Part shown: positions 26,591-34,578 of the stretch, piece after piece
Layout of the letters: every line of letters begins with the position of its first letter
Position numbering within the stretch: position 1 is the first letter of the stretch
Source: Ignavibacteria bacterium CG2_30_36_16
GTDB lineage: Bacteria; Bacteroidota; Ignavibacteria; Ignavibacteriales; Ignavibacteriaceae
DNA: 49,541 nucleotides
Direction: 5' to 3'
Assembly (NCBI GenBank): GCA_001873185.1
Contig: MNYQ01000206.1
Span: forward strand, 1 to 49,541
The notes under the pieces: generated by a model
Seen by the model: only the letters and a program-made list of their open reading frames with translations
Databases searched by the model: none
Told to the model about the DNA's origin: nothing
Made by a program: the position numbers and the translations under genes

Positions 26591-27229
26591 ATGCAACACG
26601 ATTTAAGAAACTTTGTCATTATCGATAATCCTTTAATAAAAAGAGATGTAACTCTTCTACGTGATAAGCATACGCAGCCCGAACAATTCAGGGCAGTTGT
26701 TAAAAGAATTTCGAGCGTACTTGCAGTTGAAATTGCAAAAGATTTTGAACTGGAAGAAATTGAAGTTGATACACCTCTTGAAACAACTGCCGGTTTTGAA
26801 TTAAAACAGCAGGTTGTGCTTGTCCCGGTACTTCGTGCAGGATTGGGAATGGTTGCCGGCTTTCTTGAATTGATGCCTTACGCTAGAGTTGGACATATTG
26901 GGCTTCAAAGAGATGAGGAAACATTACTCCCTATAGAGTATTATTACAAAACTCCGCGCAATATTGAAAACGCTGAAGTAATACTTCTCGACCCGATGCT
27001 TGCAACCGGAGGAAGCGGATCTGAAGCGATTAAATTTTTAAAAAAAAGAGGAGCAAAAAATATTGTTTTTGCCTGTCTTGTTGCTGCGCCGGAAGGAGTA
27101 CAAAAAATTTTAGCAGAGCACCCGGACGTCCGGATTTATGGCGCAGCGCTTGATCGAGAACTGAACAGCAAAGGATATATTTTGCCCGGATTAGGTGATG
27201 CAGGAGATAGAACGTTTGGGACGCTTTAA
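26591..27229 (+). CDS. upp: uracil phosphoribosyltransferase
   Basis: Upp makes UMP from uracil and PRPP in pyrimidine salvage. In the 212 residues, DPMLATGGSGSEAI is the PRPP-binding loop. DRELNSKGYILPGLGDAGDRTFGT is the uracil-binding C-terminal signature. VPVLRAGLGMV is also conserved. The length is normal. Its last codons overlap the predicted start of the downstream TPR protein, suggesting cotranscription. Confidence 0.95.
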   Translation: MQHDLRNFVIIDNPLIKRDVTLLRDKHTQPEQFRAVVKRISSVLAVEIAKDFELEEIEVDTPLETTAGFELKQQVVLVPVLRAGLGMVAGFLELMPYARVGHIGLQRDEETLLPIEYYYKTPRNIENAEVILLDPMLATGGSGSEAIKFLKKRGAKNIVFACLVAAPEGVQKILAEHPDVRIYGAALDRELNSKGYILPGLGDAGDRTFGTL

Positions 27230-28235
27230 TTTTTTTGCGCTGCTTTTATTAATTCTCCTCAGCAGTTGGGGTTTTGATTATCAGGAATACCCCGAATCTG
27301 AAATTAATAGTTTAATGAAAAAGGGGATAGATAATCTCATCATTCAAAAATTTGATGAAGCACAGGTATATTTTATTAAATTAAATAACAATTACCCTAA
27401 AAACCCTCTTGGGAAAATTTATCTTGCTGCTAATGAAATCGCTCGTTCATATGATCAGGCTGGAGATTATAATTCGGAATTTATTTTAAAAAACCTTCTC
27501 GGTGCCATTGAACAAGCAGAAGAACTTGTCGACAAAGATGAGAACAATGTTTGGAATATATATATGCTGGCTTTGGCGGAAGGTTATTATGCATATTTCA
27601 AAGCGCTTGATGGGAATTGGTTATCAGCTTTTTCCAACGGTCTTAGTTGTGTTTCCAATTTTGAAAAATGTATTGAAATTGATTCGTCTTTTTACGAAGC
27701 ATATACTGCCATCGGCGCTTATAAGTATTGGAAATCCCGTAAAACTGAAATTGCAAGCTGGCTTTCTCTCTTTAGTGACGAAAAAAGCGAAGGCATTGCT
27801 TTACTTGAAGAAGCTATTTCGAAAACTTCGTATAACACTTACCTTGCGGCATATACTCTCCAGTGGATTTACATAGACAGTAAAGAATATAAAAATGCCG
27901 TAAGAATATCAGAGGAGGTTATTAAAAAATATCCCGACTCACGATTCTTTAAATGGGGCTATGCCCGCGCTTACGAGGGATATAACAGACAAAAATCGAT
28001 AGAAATTTATTCCTCGCTTTTAAACTCTTATATGCAGGAAAACAATCTTATACAAGAAATTATTTTAAAACATATTATTGCACAACAGCATCAACATCTT
28101 GGAAATTATAAATTAGCTCTTTCATTTTGTAATGATATACTAAGCATAAAAGGACTCACAGAATCTCAAACCGAAAAACTTGAGGATAGATTAGCTCGTG
28201 TAAGAGAACTTAAAAAGCTTCTTTCGGGTGATTGA
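27216..28235 (+). CDS. exported TPR-repeat protein
   Basis: This protein of about 339 residues begins with a signal-like segment (GRFNFFALLLLILLSSWGF). Helical repeats of the tetratricopeptide kind follow (FDEAQVYFIKLNNNYPKNP, EYKNAVRISEEVIKKYPDS, GNYKLALSFCNDILS). I place the start at TTG 27216 because AGGAG at 27202-27206 lies nine bases upstream; ATG 27198 or GTG 27195 would add six or seven residues. It overlaps the 3' end of upp. TPR proteins mediate protein contacts; no specific partner is evident. A degenerate minus-strand gene lies just beyond its stop. Confidence 0.7.
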   Translation: MGRFNFFALLLLILLSSWGFDYQEYPESEINSLMKKGIDNLIIQKFDEAQVYFIKLNNNYPKNPLGKIYLAANEIARSYDQAGDYNSEFILKNLLGAIEQAEELVDKDENNVWNIYMLALAEGYYAYFKALDGNWLSAFSNGLSCVSNFEKCIEIDSSFYEAYTAIGAYKYWKSRKTEIASWLSLFSDEKSEGIALLEEAISKTSYNTYLAAYTLQWIYIDSKEYKNAVRISEEVIKKYPDSRFFKWGYARAYEGYNRQKSIEIYSSLLNSYMQENNLIQEIILKHIIAQQHQHLGNYKLALSFCNDILSIKGLTESQTEKLEDRLARVRELKKLLSGD

Positions 28236-28249
28236 ACTAAGAGGGAATT

Positions 28250-28375
28250 TTATCCATTTAGAGGTAGGGTGATAAAATCGTAATCAGCAATCTCCGCGTG
28301 CCTTGCTTATATATCACGCCATCGCTCTTCTGTCAATCTAATATGCATAGTATTTTTAGAAATTGCTAAACTCAT
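28250..28375 (-). pseudogene. remnant of a small protein gene with in-frame stop
   Basis: Read on the minus strand from ATG at 28375, the frame gives MSLAISKNTMHIRLTEERWR then DI. It meets TAA at 28307-28309 and continues ARHAEIADYDFITLPLNG to a second stop at 28250. The pattern LTEERW-x-I-x-x-RH-x-E is that of a widespread small bacterial protein family with an LTEERWxHIxxRHPE signature. The stop replaces one residue in the middle of that motif. AAAGG lies upstream of the ATG. The fragment appears to be a decayed gene; its original function is unknown. Confidence 0.5.
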
Positions 28376-28497
28376 TATTCAACCTTTTCAACAAAAAACA
28401 ACAAATATTTTTTGAATAAAGTCAGTCTTGCGATTGCACTTAACTGATTACGCTATGAAACATGGTGGATTGCGGGCTTTGTAAGTATCACACGAAA

Positions 28498-28525
28498 CAA
28501 ACGCTGCTGCAGGGCAGAACGTTTG
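28498..28525. repeat. bulged hairpin beside the SAM methyltransferase gene
   Basis: CAAACGCTGC at 28498-28507 pairs with GCAG-AA-CGTTTG at 28514-28525, giving ten base pairs with a two-base bulge. It lies downstream of the minus-strand methyltransferase, in the place where an integron-type attC site would be expected. No T-run follows on either strand. Confidence 0.45.
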
Positions 28526-28587
28526 ATTAACCACTAAAACTCCAATTTATTATACAGGATGTTGTGGTTCGTGAATTTTTTGCATTT

Positions 28588-29355
28588 TCATTTCTCAGAT
28601 ATTATAAGCATCTCAAAATCTTTGGTTGTTAATTTGTCATTTCTTGAAAACGCACCAAGCCTTGCTCCATAGATGTCAATTTTTATGTATCCAAGAGATT
28701 TTAATAACCAGACTATTTCGCTGGGGACATAATACCTTTCGTTGCATTCAAGTGTCTTTTTATTTCCAAAGTCATCTTCAAATTCAGTTGTGTTGTGGTC
28801 ACGAAATGTCATTAAGTTAAAAGTATTATTTCGGTATGCAGCATTTCCATCCTCGGTAGTTGATGCAAAGAATTCTTTAACAGAATGGTATAACGGAAAT
28901 AATCCATTCAAGGTTGTCAATATAAATTTGCCATGTTCTTTTAGTGATTTTGAAACGCTTTTCAGTATCTCAAAATTCATCTCGTCAGTCTCCATCAATG
29001 GAAATCCTCCCTCGCAAAGCATAATGGCGACATCAAATTCATTAGTAAAAGTCAAATTCCGGGCATCTTGTTTTTGAAAATCAATTATTAAATTATTGTT
29101 TTCAGCCTTCTCTTTTGCCCTTGCCAGCTGACTCTCTGACAAATCAATTCCGGTAACATTATATCCCCGTCTCGATAATTCAATTGTATGTCGACCTGTT
29201 CCACAGCCAACATCCAATATCTTCAAGGACTTGTCTGATTTTATTTCTGATTCGATAAAATCGCACTCACCTAATGTACCTTGAGTGAAAATTTCATTAT
29301 CATATTTCACTCCATAATTTTCAAACAAGGATTCATACCATTGTTTAGTTTTCAT
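28588..29355 (-). CDS. class I SAM-dependent methyltransferase
   Basis: This protein of about 255 residues has the Rossmann SAM-binding motif ILDVGCGTGRHTIELSRRG. The acidic loop GIDLSESQLARAKEKA and the post-I region FQKQDARNLTF follow. The family is the broad Methyltransf_25/11 type acting on small molecules. The substrate is not predictable, and no nucleic-acid motif such as NPPY or DPPY is present. I prefer ATG 29355 (MKTKQWYESLFENYG) with GAGG upstream over a TTG five codons earlier. It lies in the same minus-strand block as the restriction-modification pair but is separated from it by about 180 bases. Confidence 0.8.
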   Translation of the reverse strand: MKTKQWYESLFENYGVKYDNEIFTQGTLGECDFIESEIKSDKSLKILDVGCGTGRHTIELSRRGYNVTGIDLSESQLARAKEKAENNNLIIDFQKQDARNLTFTNEFDVAIMLCEGGFPLMETDEMNFEILKSVSKSLKEHGKFILTTLNGLFPLYHSVKEFFASTTEDGNAAYRNNTFNLMTFRDHNTTEFEDDFGNKKTLECNERYYVPSEIVWLLKSLGYIKIDIYGARLGAFSRNDKLTTKDFEMLIISEK

Positions 29356-29409
29356 ATCATTGTACCTCAATTTAGATATTCAATTTACATTAGAGTTTTC
29401 TTGCGTGAC

Positions 29410-29541
29410 GCAAAACGTTTTCGGGCATGGCGAAGTGGGCGATTAGTAATTACTTTTTTGTACGCCATCACAAAGATAAATTATTTGCGCATATTTTTAT
29501 TTTATTCGTTAGCCCCGCTTGCGCAAAGTCTGTGTTATGCC
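29410..29541 (-). repeat. attC-like candidate recombination site after the adenine methylase gene
   Basis: On the minus strand, GGCATAAC (29541-29534) begins the element and includes the TAA stop of the methylase gene. GTTTTGC (29416-29410) would be the matching end with one mismatch. TTTGCGCA at 29484-29491 and TGCGCAAA at 29520-29527 form an internal inverted repeat, and TTGCGTGACGCAA at 29401-29413 is palindromic. The length of about 132 bases and the end motifs resemble integron attC sites, but the core does not fully match the RYYYAAC/GTTRRRY consensus. No integrase is in the window. Confidence 0.35.
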
Positions 29542-30425
29542 CAGTGCTTCTTTTTTGTCCTTCCATATTTTATTTTTGGTTCAAACAAAAGATACTGTTG
29601 CTCCTTTGCAAGTTGTCCCGGCAATTTTGTCAAGAAGTTGGAAATAAAAAGTTCTTTTCCGTTTTGGTTGGACGTGTCTGTCTGGTTACGCATACCATAA
29701 GTCAAGTCCCACGGAATAATATTGGCGAATGAAAACAACTGTCTGATATAATCACTATCATCATAAGTGATGAGCCATTTATGATTACAGCTCTTCATTG
29801 TCTCGGCAAAACGAATATGGTTAAAACCTTTGTGCAAGTTTCCGTTCTTACCATAGAGTGCAGATTTTGCGGCAGAGAAGTAAGGCGGGTCTAAGAAGAT
29901 GAAAACATTGTCTCCGTCTTTCTCAATTACTTTTTGAAAGTCGTAGTTTGTTATTTTTGTTCCCTTGATTACTTCACCAAATTTTTTCAGTCGGTTAATA
30001 CTGCTTTCGGTAAATCTTCCGTGAAATGCTTGTTCGCTGTAGCCACCGCTTTCGCTTGTCCCCGAAAAAGTAATTCTGTTGAAGATGAAAAAGGCGGCTG
30101 CTTTTTCCAAGTCATTAAAATTGGAAATGTTGTCGGTGAGAAATTTATGTAATTTTTTTCCATGTGCAAATTGGTTTCTCCATTCGTAAACTTTGTCAAT
30201 TACGGCATTGACGTCTTTCTGACACATTTCCCAAAACTTAAACAGATTACAATATAAATCATTCACCCAAAATTTTTTCTTTGGAAATTTTTGTTTTAGA
30301 TAAATAAAAATAGAACCGCCACCTAAAAACGGCTCTCGGAATTCGTCAAACTCTGGAACGAGTGTAGAGATTAGATCTACTGCTCTACTTTTCCCACCGG
30401 GGTATCGTAACGGACTTTTTATCAT
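29535..30425 (-). CDS. D12-class (Dam-like) adenine-N6 DNA methyltransferase
   Basis: This 296-residue enzyme methylates adenine in a specific DNA site. The SAM-binding motif X is SPLRYPGGKSRAV at the N-terminus, and motif I is EPFLGGGSIFIYL. The catalytic motif IV is FIFLDPPYF. That order and the PGGKS start define the D12 (Dam/DpnII/MboI-like) class. Its ATG overlaps the stop of the upstream nuclease gene by four bases, so the two form an operon and very likely a type II restriction-modification system. The target sequence cannot be read from the protein; GATC is only one possibility. Its stop codon lies in the flanking inverted repeat. Confidence 0.92.
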   Translation of the reverse strand: MIKSPLRYPGGKSRAVDLISTLVPEFDEFREPFLGGGSIFIYLKQKFPKKKFWVNDLYCNLFKFWEMCQKDVNAVIDKVYEWRNQFAHGKKLHKFLTDNISNFNDLEKAAAFFIFNRITFSGTSESGGYSEQAFHGRFTESSINRLKKFGEVIKGTKITNYDFQKVIEKDGDNVFIFLDPPYFSAAKSALYGKNGNLHKGFNHIRFAETMKSCNHKWLITYDDSDYIRQLFSFANIIPWDLTYGMRNQTDTSNQNGKELFISNFLTKLPGQLAKEQQYLLFEPKIKYGRTKKKHWA

Positions 30426-31525
30426 AGACGGTGTAAACTTTCGTGCTTAATATTTACCTTAAAGTTATTGCTTTTTGTTTCTTGAAAAAGTTTTTTAATA
30501 GTTTGTTTTTGTCCTTCGTTGAAAGCATTGCCAGAAAAGAAATCTGAAATTTCCGTTTCAGATGAATTGGATGTTATTTGCCCTACCAGTTTTGTTGATG
30601 TTAATTCCAAAATTGGTCGGCACTCTATTTCTTTCTCGTCCACCTTTGTTTCAACAAGGTTGCAGTATAAAATCATTTTTAATAATCCATCTTTTATATC
30701 TCCTTTGCTTGGAAGTAAAGCTTTTACGCTATGCTTGCCTTCAAGCAAAAACAATTTTTCTTTTGTCACAATTATCTCATCAACTGTAAAAAAGTAATTT
30801 CCACCCAGATAATTTGTAATGGTGATTTTCGCTTTGCTGAAAGTTGTTAGATTTTCTTTCGGCTGTCTTGTGGAAAACTCCCTCGCTTGTGCTTTCAATG
30901 CTTTGCCCCTTGAAAATTCCATAAATAAGGAAACATCAGCCCCGATTTTATCTTGAAAGTTTTGAAGTCCTTTTATCCCGTGCAATGGAACTTTTGTTTT
31001 CTTTTCAATTTGTCCGTAGGATAAAACTACGTTCTTTAAAATAGTATGAAAATTTGTTTTCAATTCGTTAATGTTCCAATGTAAAGCAGAACTGTGGTAC
31101 TCTTTTATCTCTCTTATTTTTTGAAGAACATATTTGTTATCAAACTGCTGGTTGTTGATTTTGTTTTCAACTCTGTCCGCTTTGTTGTAGTAAGCGAAAA
31201 TTACATAAACATCAAGCAAGGACATTAATGAAATGGTGTCCCATTGCAGAAAATCTCTGTTGCCCGCGGCGCCTTCGTCTTTGACGATGGGAATTACTGT
31301 AATCTTTTTGGAAGTGTTCAGCGTGTTGTAAACTCTCTCGTAAGGGTAAGAGCGTGTCCGCTTGGGTGAAACCCATTTTGAGATTGCGAAACTGTGTTTG
31401 CCGTCCTTGATTATGCAAGCGGTCGGAACGTTGTTGATGTTAAACTTGCGAGCGTCAATTTGTTTTAACTCGTTCGTTAGAAAAAGTTTGTATTTAATTC
31501 CAGTGATTTTTCCAGTTATTTCCAT
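30422..31525 (-). CDS. probable type II restriction endonuclease
   Basis: I do not recognise this 367-residue protein by family, but its context and one motif point to a restriction nuclease. It is translationally coupled (ATGA overlap) to a D12 adenine methylase. Around residues 249-264 it has a PD-(D/E)XK-like pattern: Asp249-Glu250 in FTVDEIIV, a beta-strand, then Glu262-Gly-Lys264 in LFLLEGKHS. A helix (DGLLKMILYCNL) follows, as in that nuclease fold. The N-terminal 230 residues would hold the target-recognition part. Other roles, such as a modification-dependent nuclease, are possible. Confidence 0.7.
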   Translation of the reverse strand: MEITGKITGIKYKLFLTNELKQIDARKFNINNVPTACIIKDGKHSFAISKWVSPKRTRSYPYERVYNTLNTSKKITVIPIVKDEGAAGNRDFLQWDTISLMSLLDVYVIFAYYNKADRVENKINNQQFDNKYVLQKIREIKEYHSSALHWNINELKTNFHTILKNVVLSYGQIEKKTKVPLHGIKGLQNFQDKIGADVSLFMEFSRGKALKAQAREFSTRQPKENLTTFSKAKITITNYLGGNYFFTVDEIIVTKEKLFLLEGKHSVKALLPSKGDIKDGLLKMILYCNLVETKVDEKEIECRPILELTSTKLVGQITSNSSETEISDFFSGNAFNEGQKQTIKKLFQETKSNNFKVNIKHESLHRL

Positions 31526-31834
31526 TTAACAAAAGTAAAATTTTTCAGTAAAGATATCTACGAAGCACATTCGTCATAGCATTGGGCATAACAAAATTCT
31601 TTACGCAATATTGCGGATAATCTTATTTAAATGCAATATTTACTTCGGATCAGAATTAATTAATCAGCCCGGTATGAAACGTTATTAGAGCGTTATCCGT
31701 TCACCATTGACAATAGCGAACGTCATAAATGACTTTTTACAATCCACTCCTAAATTTATTAATTCATTCGCCAATTCATATAATTTTATATATTTTAACA
31801 CCTCTCAATTTCATAATAATTATTGGAGTCTCTC
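31526..31834. other. intergenic region at the island's other edge
   Basis: This gap of about 310 bases contains the right arm of the 15-bp inverted repeat (31578-31592) and GTTATCC at 31692-31698. Together with GCATAAC at 31586-31592 these could bound a second attC-like site. An AT-rich segment with TATATTTT at 31789-31796 may be the promoter of the kinase gene, but the upstream box is poor. No gene is seen. Confidence 0.45.
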
Positions 31835-32752
31835 TTGGGCTTATTGGTCGTAGGTTCTGTTGGGCTGGATACTGTAGCCACACCTTTTGATAAAGTTGAA
31901 GATGCGCTTGGCGGGTCAGCAACTTATATTTCTCTTGCTGCAAGTTATTTTACAGGTCCGGTATATCTCGTTGGAATTGTTGGCGAAGATTTTCCAACTC
32001 GTTACATCAATCTTCTCTCGGAACACAACGTAGACCTCGAAGGTCTTCAAGTAGTTCAGGGAGAAAAAACATTTCGCTGGTCTGGTAAGTATCATTATGA
32101 TTTGAATGTGAGAGATACTCTATTTACCGAGCTAAATGTTTTTGAGAAATTTGATCCCATTATTCCCGAAAAATTCTGCAGAGCAAATTTTGTCTGCCTT
32201 GGCAACATCGATCCTGTATTGCAGGCAAGAGTGCTTGATCAAATGGTAAAACCGAAATTTGTTGTGTGCGACACAATGAATTACTGGATTGACGGGAAAA
32301 AAGATGATTTGATGAAAGTTTTGCCACGAGTGCATGTTCTTATCATTAATGATTCCGAAGCGCGCCTGCTTGCAAAGGAAGCCAACCTGGTTAAAGCAGC
32401 AAAAAAAATAAGAGAGATGGGTCCGGAGATTCTCATCATTAAAAAAGGCGAACACGGCGCTCTCCTTTTTATGGAAGATATAATATTCTCGGCGCCAGCT
32501 TATCCTATGGAAATGATTAACGACCCTACAGGTGCAGGCGATAGCTTTGCAGGCGGATTTATAGGCTACCTTCACAAATGCCAGGATTTAAGTCCAGCTT
32601 CAATGAAGCGTGCTGTAATTTACGGCAGCGCTTTGGCTTCTTTTTGTGTTGAAAACTTTAGCACAAAGGGGATAGAAGATTTAAGTTATTTAAGAGTACA
32701 AGACCGTTATCGCGAGTTTTTAACTTTATCAAAGTTTGATGAGAACGATTAA
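31835..32752 (+). CDS. PfkB-family carbohydrate/nucleoside kinase
   Basis: This ribokinase-like kinase has about 305 residues. The N-terminal segment LLVVGSVGLDTVATPF and the GGSATYISLAASYF region fit the family. The second PfkB signature NDPTGAGDSFAGGFIGYL includes the catalytic aspartate and anion hole. The start is TTG 31835: TTGGAG at 31823-31828 is the ribosome binding site, so an upstream in-frame TTG that lies within it is not used. The substrate is not evident. The next gene, overlapping by 14 bases, is an MtnA-like sugar-phosphate isomerase, which suggests a ribose-type or methylthioribose-type substrate by inference. Confidence 0.85.
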   Translation: MGLLVVGSVGLDTVATPFDKVEDALGGSATYISLAASYFTGPVYLVGIVGEDFPTRYINLLSEHNVDLEGLQVVQGEKTFRWSGKYHYDLNVRDTLFTELNVFEKFDPIIPEKFCRANFVCLGNIDPVLQARVLDQMVKPKFVVCDTMNYWIDGKKDDLMKVLPRVHVLIINDSEARLLAKEANLVKAAKKIREMGPEILIIKKGEHGALLFMEDIIFSAPAYPMEMINDPTGAGDSFAGGFIGYLHKCQDLSPASMKRAVIYGSALASFCVENFSTKGIEDLSYLRVQDRYREFLTLSKFDEND

Positions 32753-33755
32753 TTATTTTTCAATAAAGTTTGAGGATGATAAGTTTATATTTCTCGACCA
32801 GACAAAACTACCTCATCAAGAGGTTTATGTAGCAACTGAAGATTATGAACGAATAGCCGTTGCAATTGAGAAGCTTGAAGTTAGGGGCGCACCATTAATA
32901 GGAGTATCTGCTGCATACGGTTTGGCGCTTTCTCTTAAAAATATAAAATCGCAAAATGTTGAAGAAGTATTTTACAAAGCCTATAACCGATTATCATCAA
33001 CAAGACCAACGGCTGTAAATCTTTTTATGGCGCTCGATCATCTTAAAACAATTTTTGAAACAAGAGAGAATGATGATGATATGTATCAGCTTCTCTTAAG
33101 TGAAGCGAAAAATCTTCACTCAGCCGACAAAGAAAAGTGCCGTTTGATTGGTTTAAATGCTCTCCCATTATTTACAAAAAAGGCGAATGTATTAACACAC
33201 TGCAATACAGGATTGCTCGCAACTGCTGGGGACGGAACGGCATTCAATGTTATTAAAACCGCCAGTGAGCATGGTTTGATAAATATGGTTTTTGTGGATG
33301 AAACACGCCCGCTTTTTCAAGGCAGCCGTTTAACCGCATTTGAACTTGAAAAACATAACATCCCGTTTAACATCCAAACTGATTCCTGCGCCGCAGTTTT
33401 AATGCAGCAGGGTAAAATTGATCTTGTGGTTACAGGAGCGGACAGAATTGCATTGAATGGCGATACTGCAAATAAAATTGGAACTTATGCTCTTGCTGTG
33501 CTTTGTAATTTTCATAACATCCCTTTTTATATAGCCGCGCCAACTACAACCATCGATAGAAAAACTATTAGCGGCGCAGATATAAAAATAGAATTTCGCA
33601 ATAAACTTGAACTACTTTCGATAAACGGAAACCGGATAACCTCTGAAAATTACGAAGCATTCACTCCCGCCTTCGATGTTACTCCTTCGCATTTAATTAG
33701 AGGAATTATTACTGACGAACAAGTTTATTTTTCCCCGTATAATTTTTTAAGATGA
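32739..33755 (+). CDS. mtnA: S-methyl-5-thioribose-1-phosphate isomerase
   Basis: This aIF-2B-like isomerase of 338 residues converts methylthioribose-1-phosphate to the ribulose form in methionine salvage. Diagnostic segments are VRGAPLIGVSAAYG, the catalytic cysteine in LTHCNTGLLATAGDG, and VFVDETRPLFQGSRLTA. The catalytic aspartate lies in VVTGADRIALNGDTANKIGT. The start ATG 32739 overlaps the kinase gene. Other methionine-salvage genes are absent here. A related activity, ribose-1,5-bisphosphate isomerase, belongs to the same superfamily and should be kept in mind given the PfkB partner. Confidence 0.88.
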   Translation: MRTINYFSIKFEDDKFIFLDQTKLPHQEVYVATEDYERIAVAIEKLEVRGAPLIGVSAAYGLALSLKNIKSQNVEEVFYKAYNRLSSTRPTAVNLFMALDHLKTIFETRENDDDMYQLLLSEAKNLHSADKEKCRLIGLNALPLFTKKANVLTHCNTGLLATAGDGTAFNVIKTASEHGLINMVFVDETRPLFQGSRLTAFELEKHNIPFNIQTDSCAAVLMQQGKIDLVVTGADRIALNGDTANKIGTYALAVLCNFHNIPFYIAAPTTTIDRKTISGADIKIEFRNKLELLSINGNRITSENYEAFTPAFDVTPSHLIRGIITDEQVYFSPYNFLR

Positions 33756-34492
33756 GCCAGATCCTTAAAACTGAAGCAATTGTTTTGAGTAAAATCAACT
33801 ACGGCGATACGAGCATCATCGTCAATCTTTTTACAAAAGAAAAAGGGAGGCTCACGGCAATAGTTAAAGGCGCGCGCTCACCAAAATCAAAAATGGGCAG
33901 CATAGTTGACCCGCTCAATTATTTAAGCGTAATTATTTACAATAAAGACACACGCGATGTGCAATTAATTTCCGGAGCTGATATTATAGCGCATTACCCC
34001 CGTATCAAGGAAGATTACGACAAACTTCAGTATGCGTATGCAGTGCTCGAATTAACCAAATCTTTAATTCCCGATCATGAAACAAATGAAAGACTATTTA
34101 AGGGAATAGTGAGAATCCTCGAACTTTATAATTCATCGAACAACCACAGCGGTATCCTTTTCGGGCGGTTCTTTTTATTTTTTTTGGAAGTTATTGGTTA
34201 CGAATTTCAGATTGATAAATGTTATTCATGCGGCGAAATAGACCTACAACAGAAGGACTTAGCATACAATTTCGATTTGGGCATTTTGTGCAGCAACTGT
34301 AAGAATGAACACATACAATCTTTTTTTCTTGATGCGGAACTTTTCCACCTTTTTTTTTGTCTAAAACACAATGAAAAAATAGAGAACATGAAAGTTGAAA
34401 CTATTAACAAAGCGCTTGGTTATTTAGAAAAATATCTTAGATATCATGTCCCTGATTTCAAGGGATTATCGAGCTTACAACTATTTAAGTAA
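33752..34492 (+). CDS. recO: DNA repair protein RecO
   Basis: RecO works with RecR and RecF to load RecA on single-stranded DNA. The 246-residue protein starts with the OB-fold (ILKTEAIVLSKINYGDTSIIV…GRLTAIVKGARSPKSKMG). It has a central helical region and a four-cysteine zinc site (CYSCGEIDL…LCSNC). Length and order are normal. The ATGA overlap with mtnA suggests a shared transcript. Confidence 0.93.
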   Translation: MSQILKTEAIVLSKINYGDTSIIVNLFTKEKGRLTAIVKGARSPKSKMGSIVDPLNYLSVIIYNKDTRDVQLISGADIIAHYPRIKEDYDKLQYAYAVLELTKSLIPDHETNERLFKGIVRILELYNSSNNHSGILFGRFFLFFLEVIGYEFQIDKCYSCGEIDLQQKDLAYNFDLGILCSNCKNEHIQSFFLDAELFHLFFCLKHNEKIENMKVETINKALGYLEKYLRYHVPDFKGLSSLQLFK

Positions 34493-34578
34493 AAGTGAGG
34501 ATCAATAAAAACAATTGTTACAGATGCAGCAATGCAGCAAAAGAATAACAAACACAATTTTAAGCATTGGAGGAAAAT

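Larger units (their letters stand above)
28236..28587. other. junction between core genes and the minus-strand island
   Basis: About 350 bases without an intact gene. It contains a broken small minus-strand frame (28250-28375) and a bulged hairpin at 28498-28525. Both may relate to insertion of the restriction-modification block. Confidence 0.5.
29534..31592. repeat. 15-bp inverted repeat bracketing the restriction-modification genes
   Basis: GTTATGCCCAGTGCT at 29534-29548 is inverted as AGCATTGGGCATAAC at 31578-31592, matching at 14 of 15 positions. The two arms enclose exactly the methylase and nuclease genes. Confidence 0.75.

Noticed and set aside
28742-29077. Plus-strand open frames opposite the methyltransferase
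   Set aside because: They lie wholly antisense to a well-supported gene and show no domain pattern or ribosome binding site.
29535-30425. Calling the methylase a GATC-specific Dam
   Set aside because: D12-class enzymes recognise several different sites. Its pairing with a nuclease favours a type II system, and specificity cannot be read from motifs.
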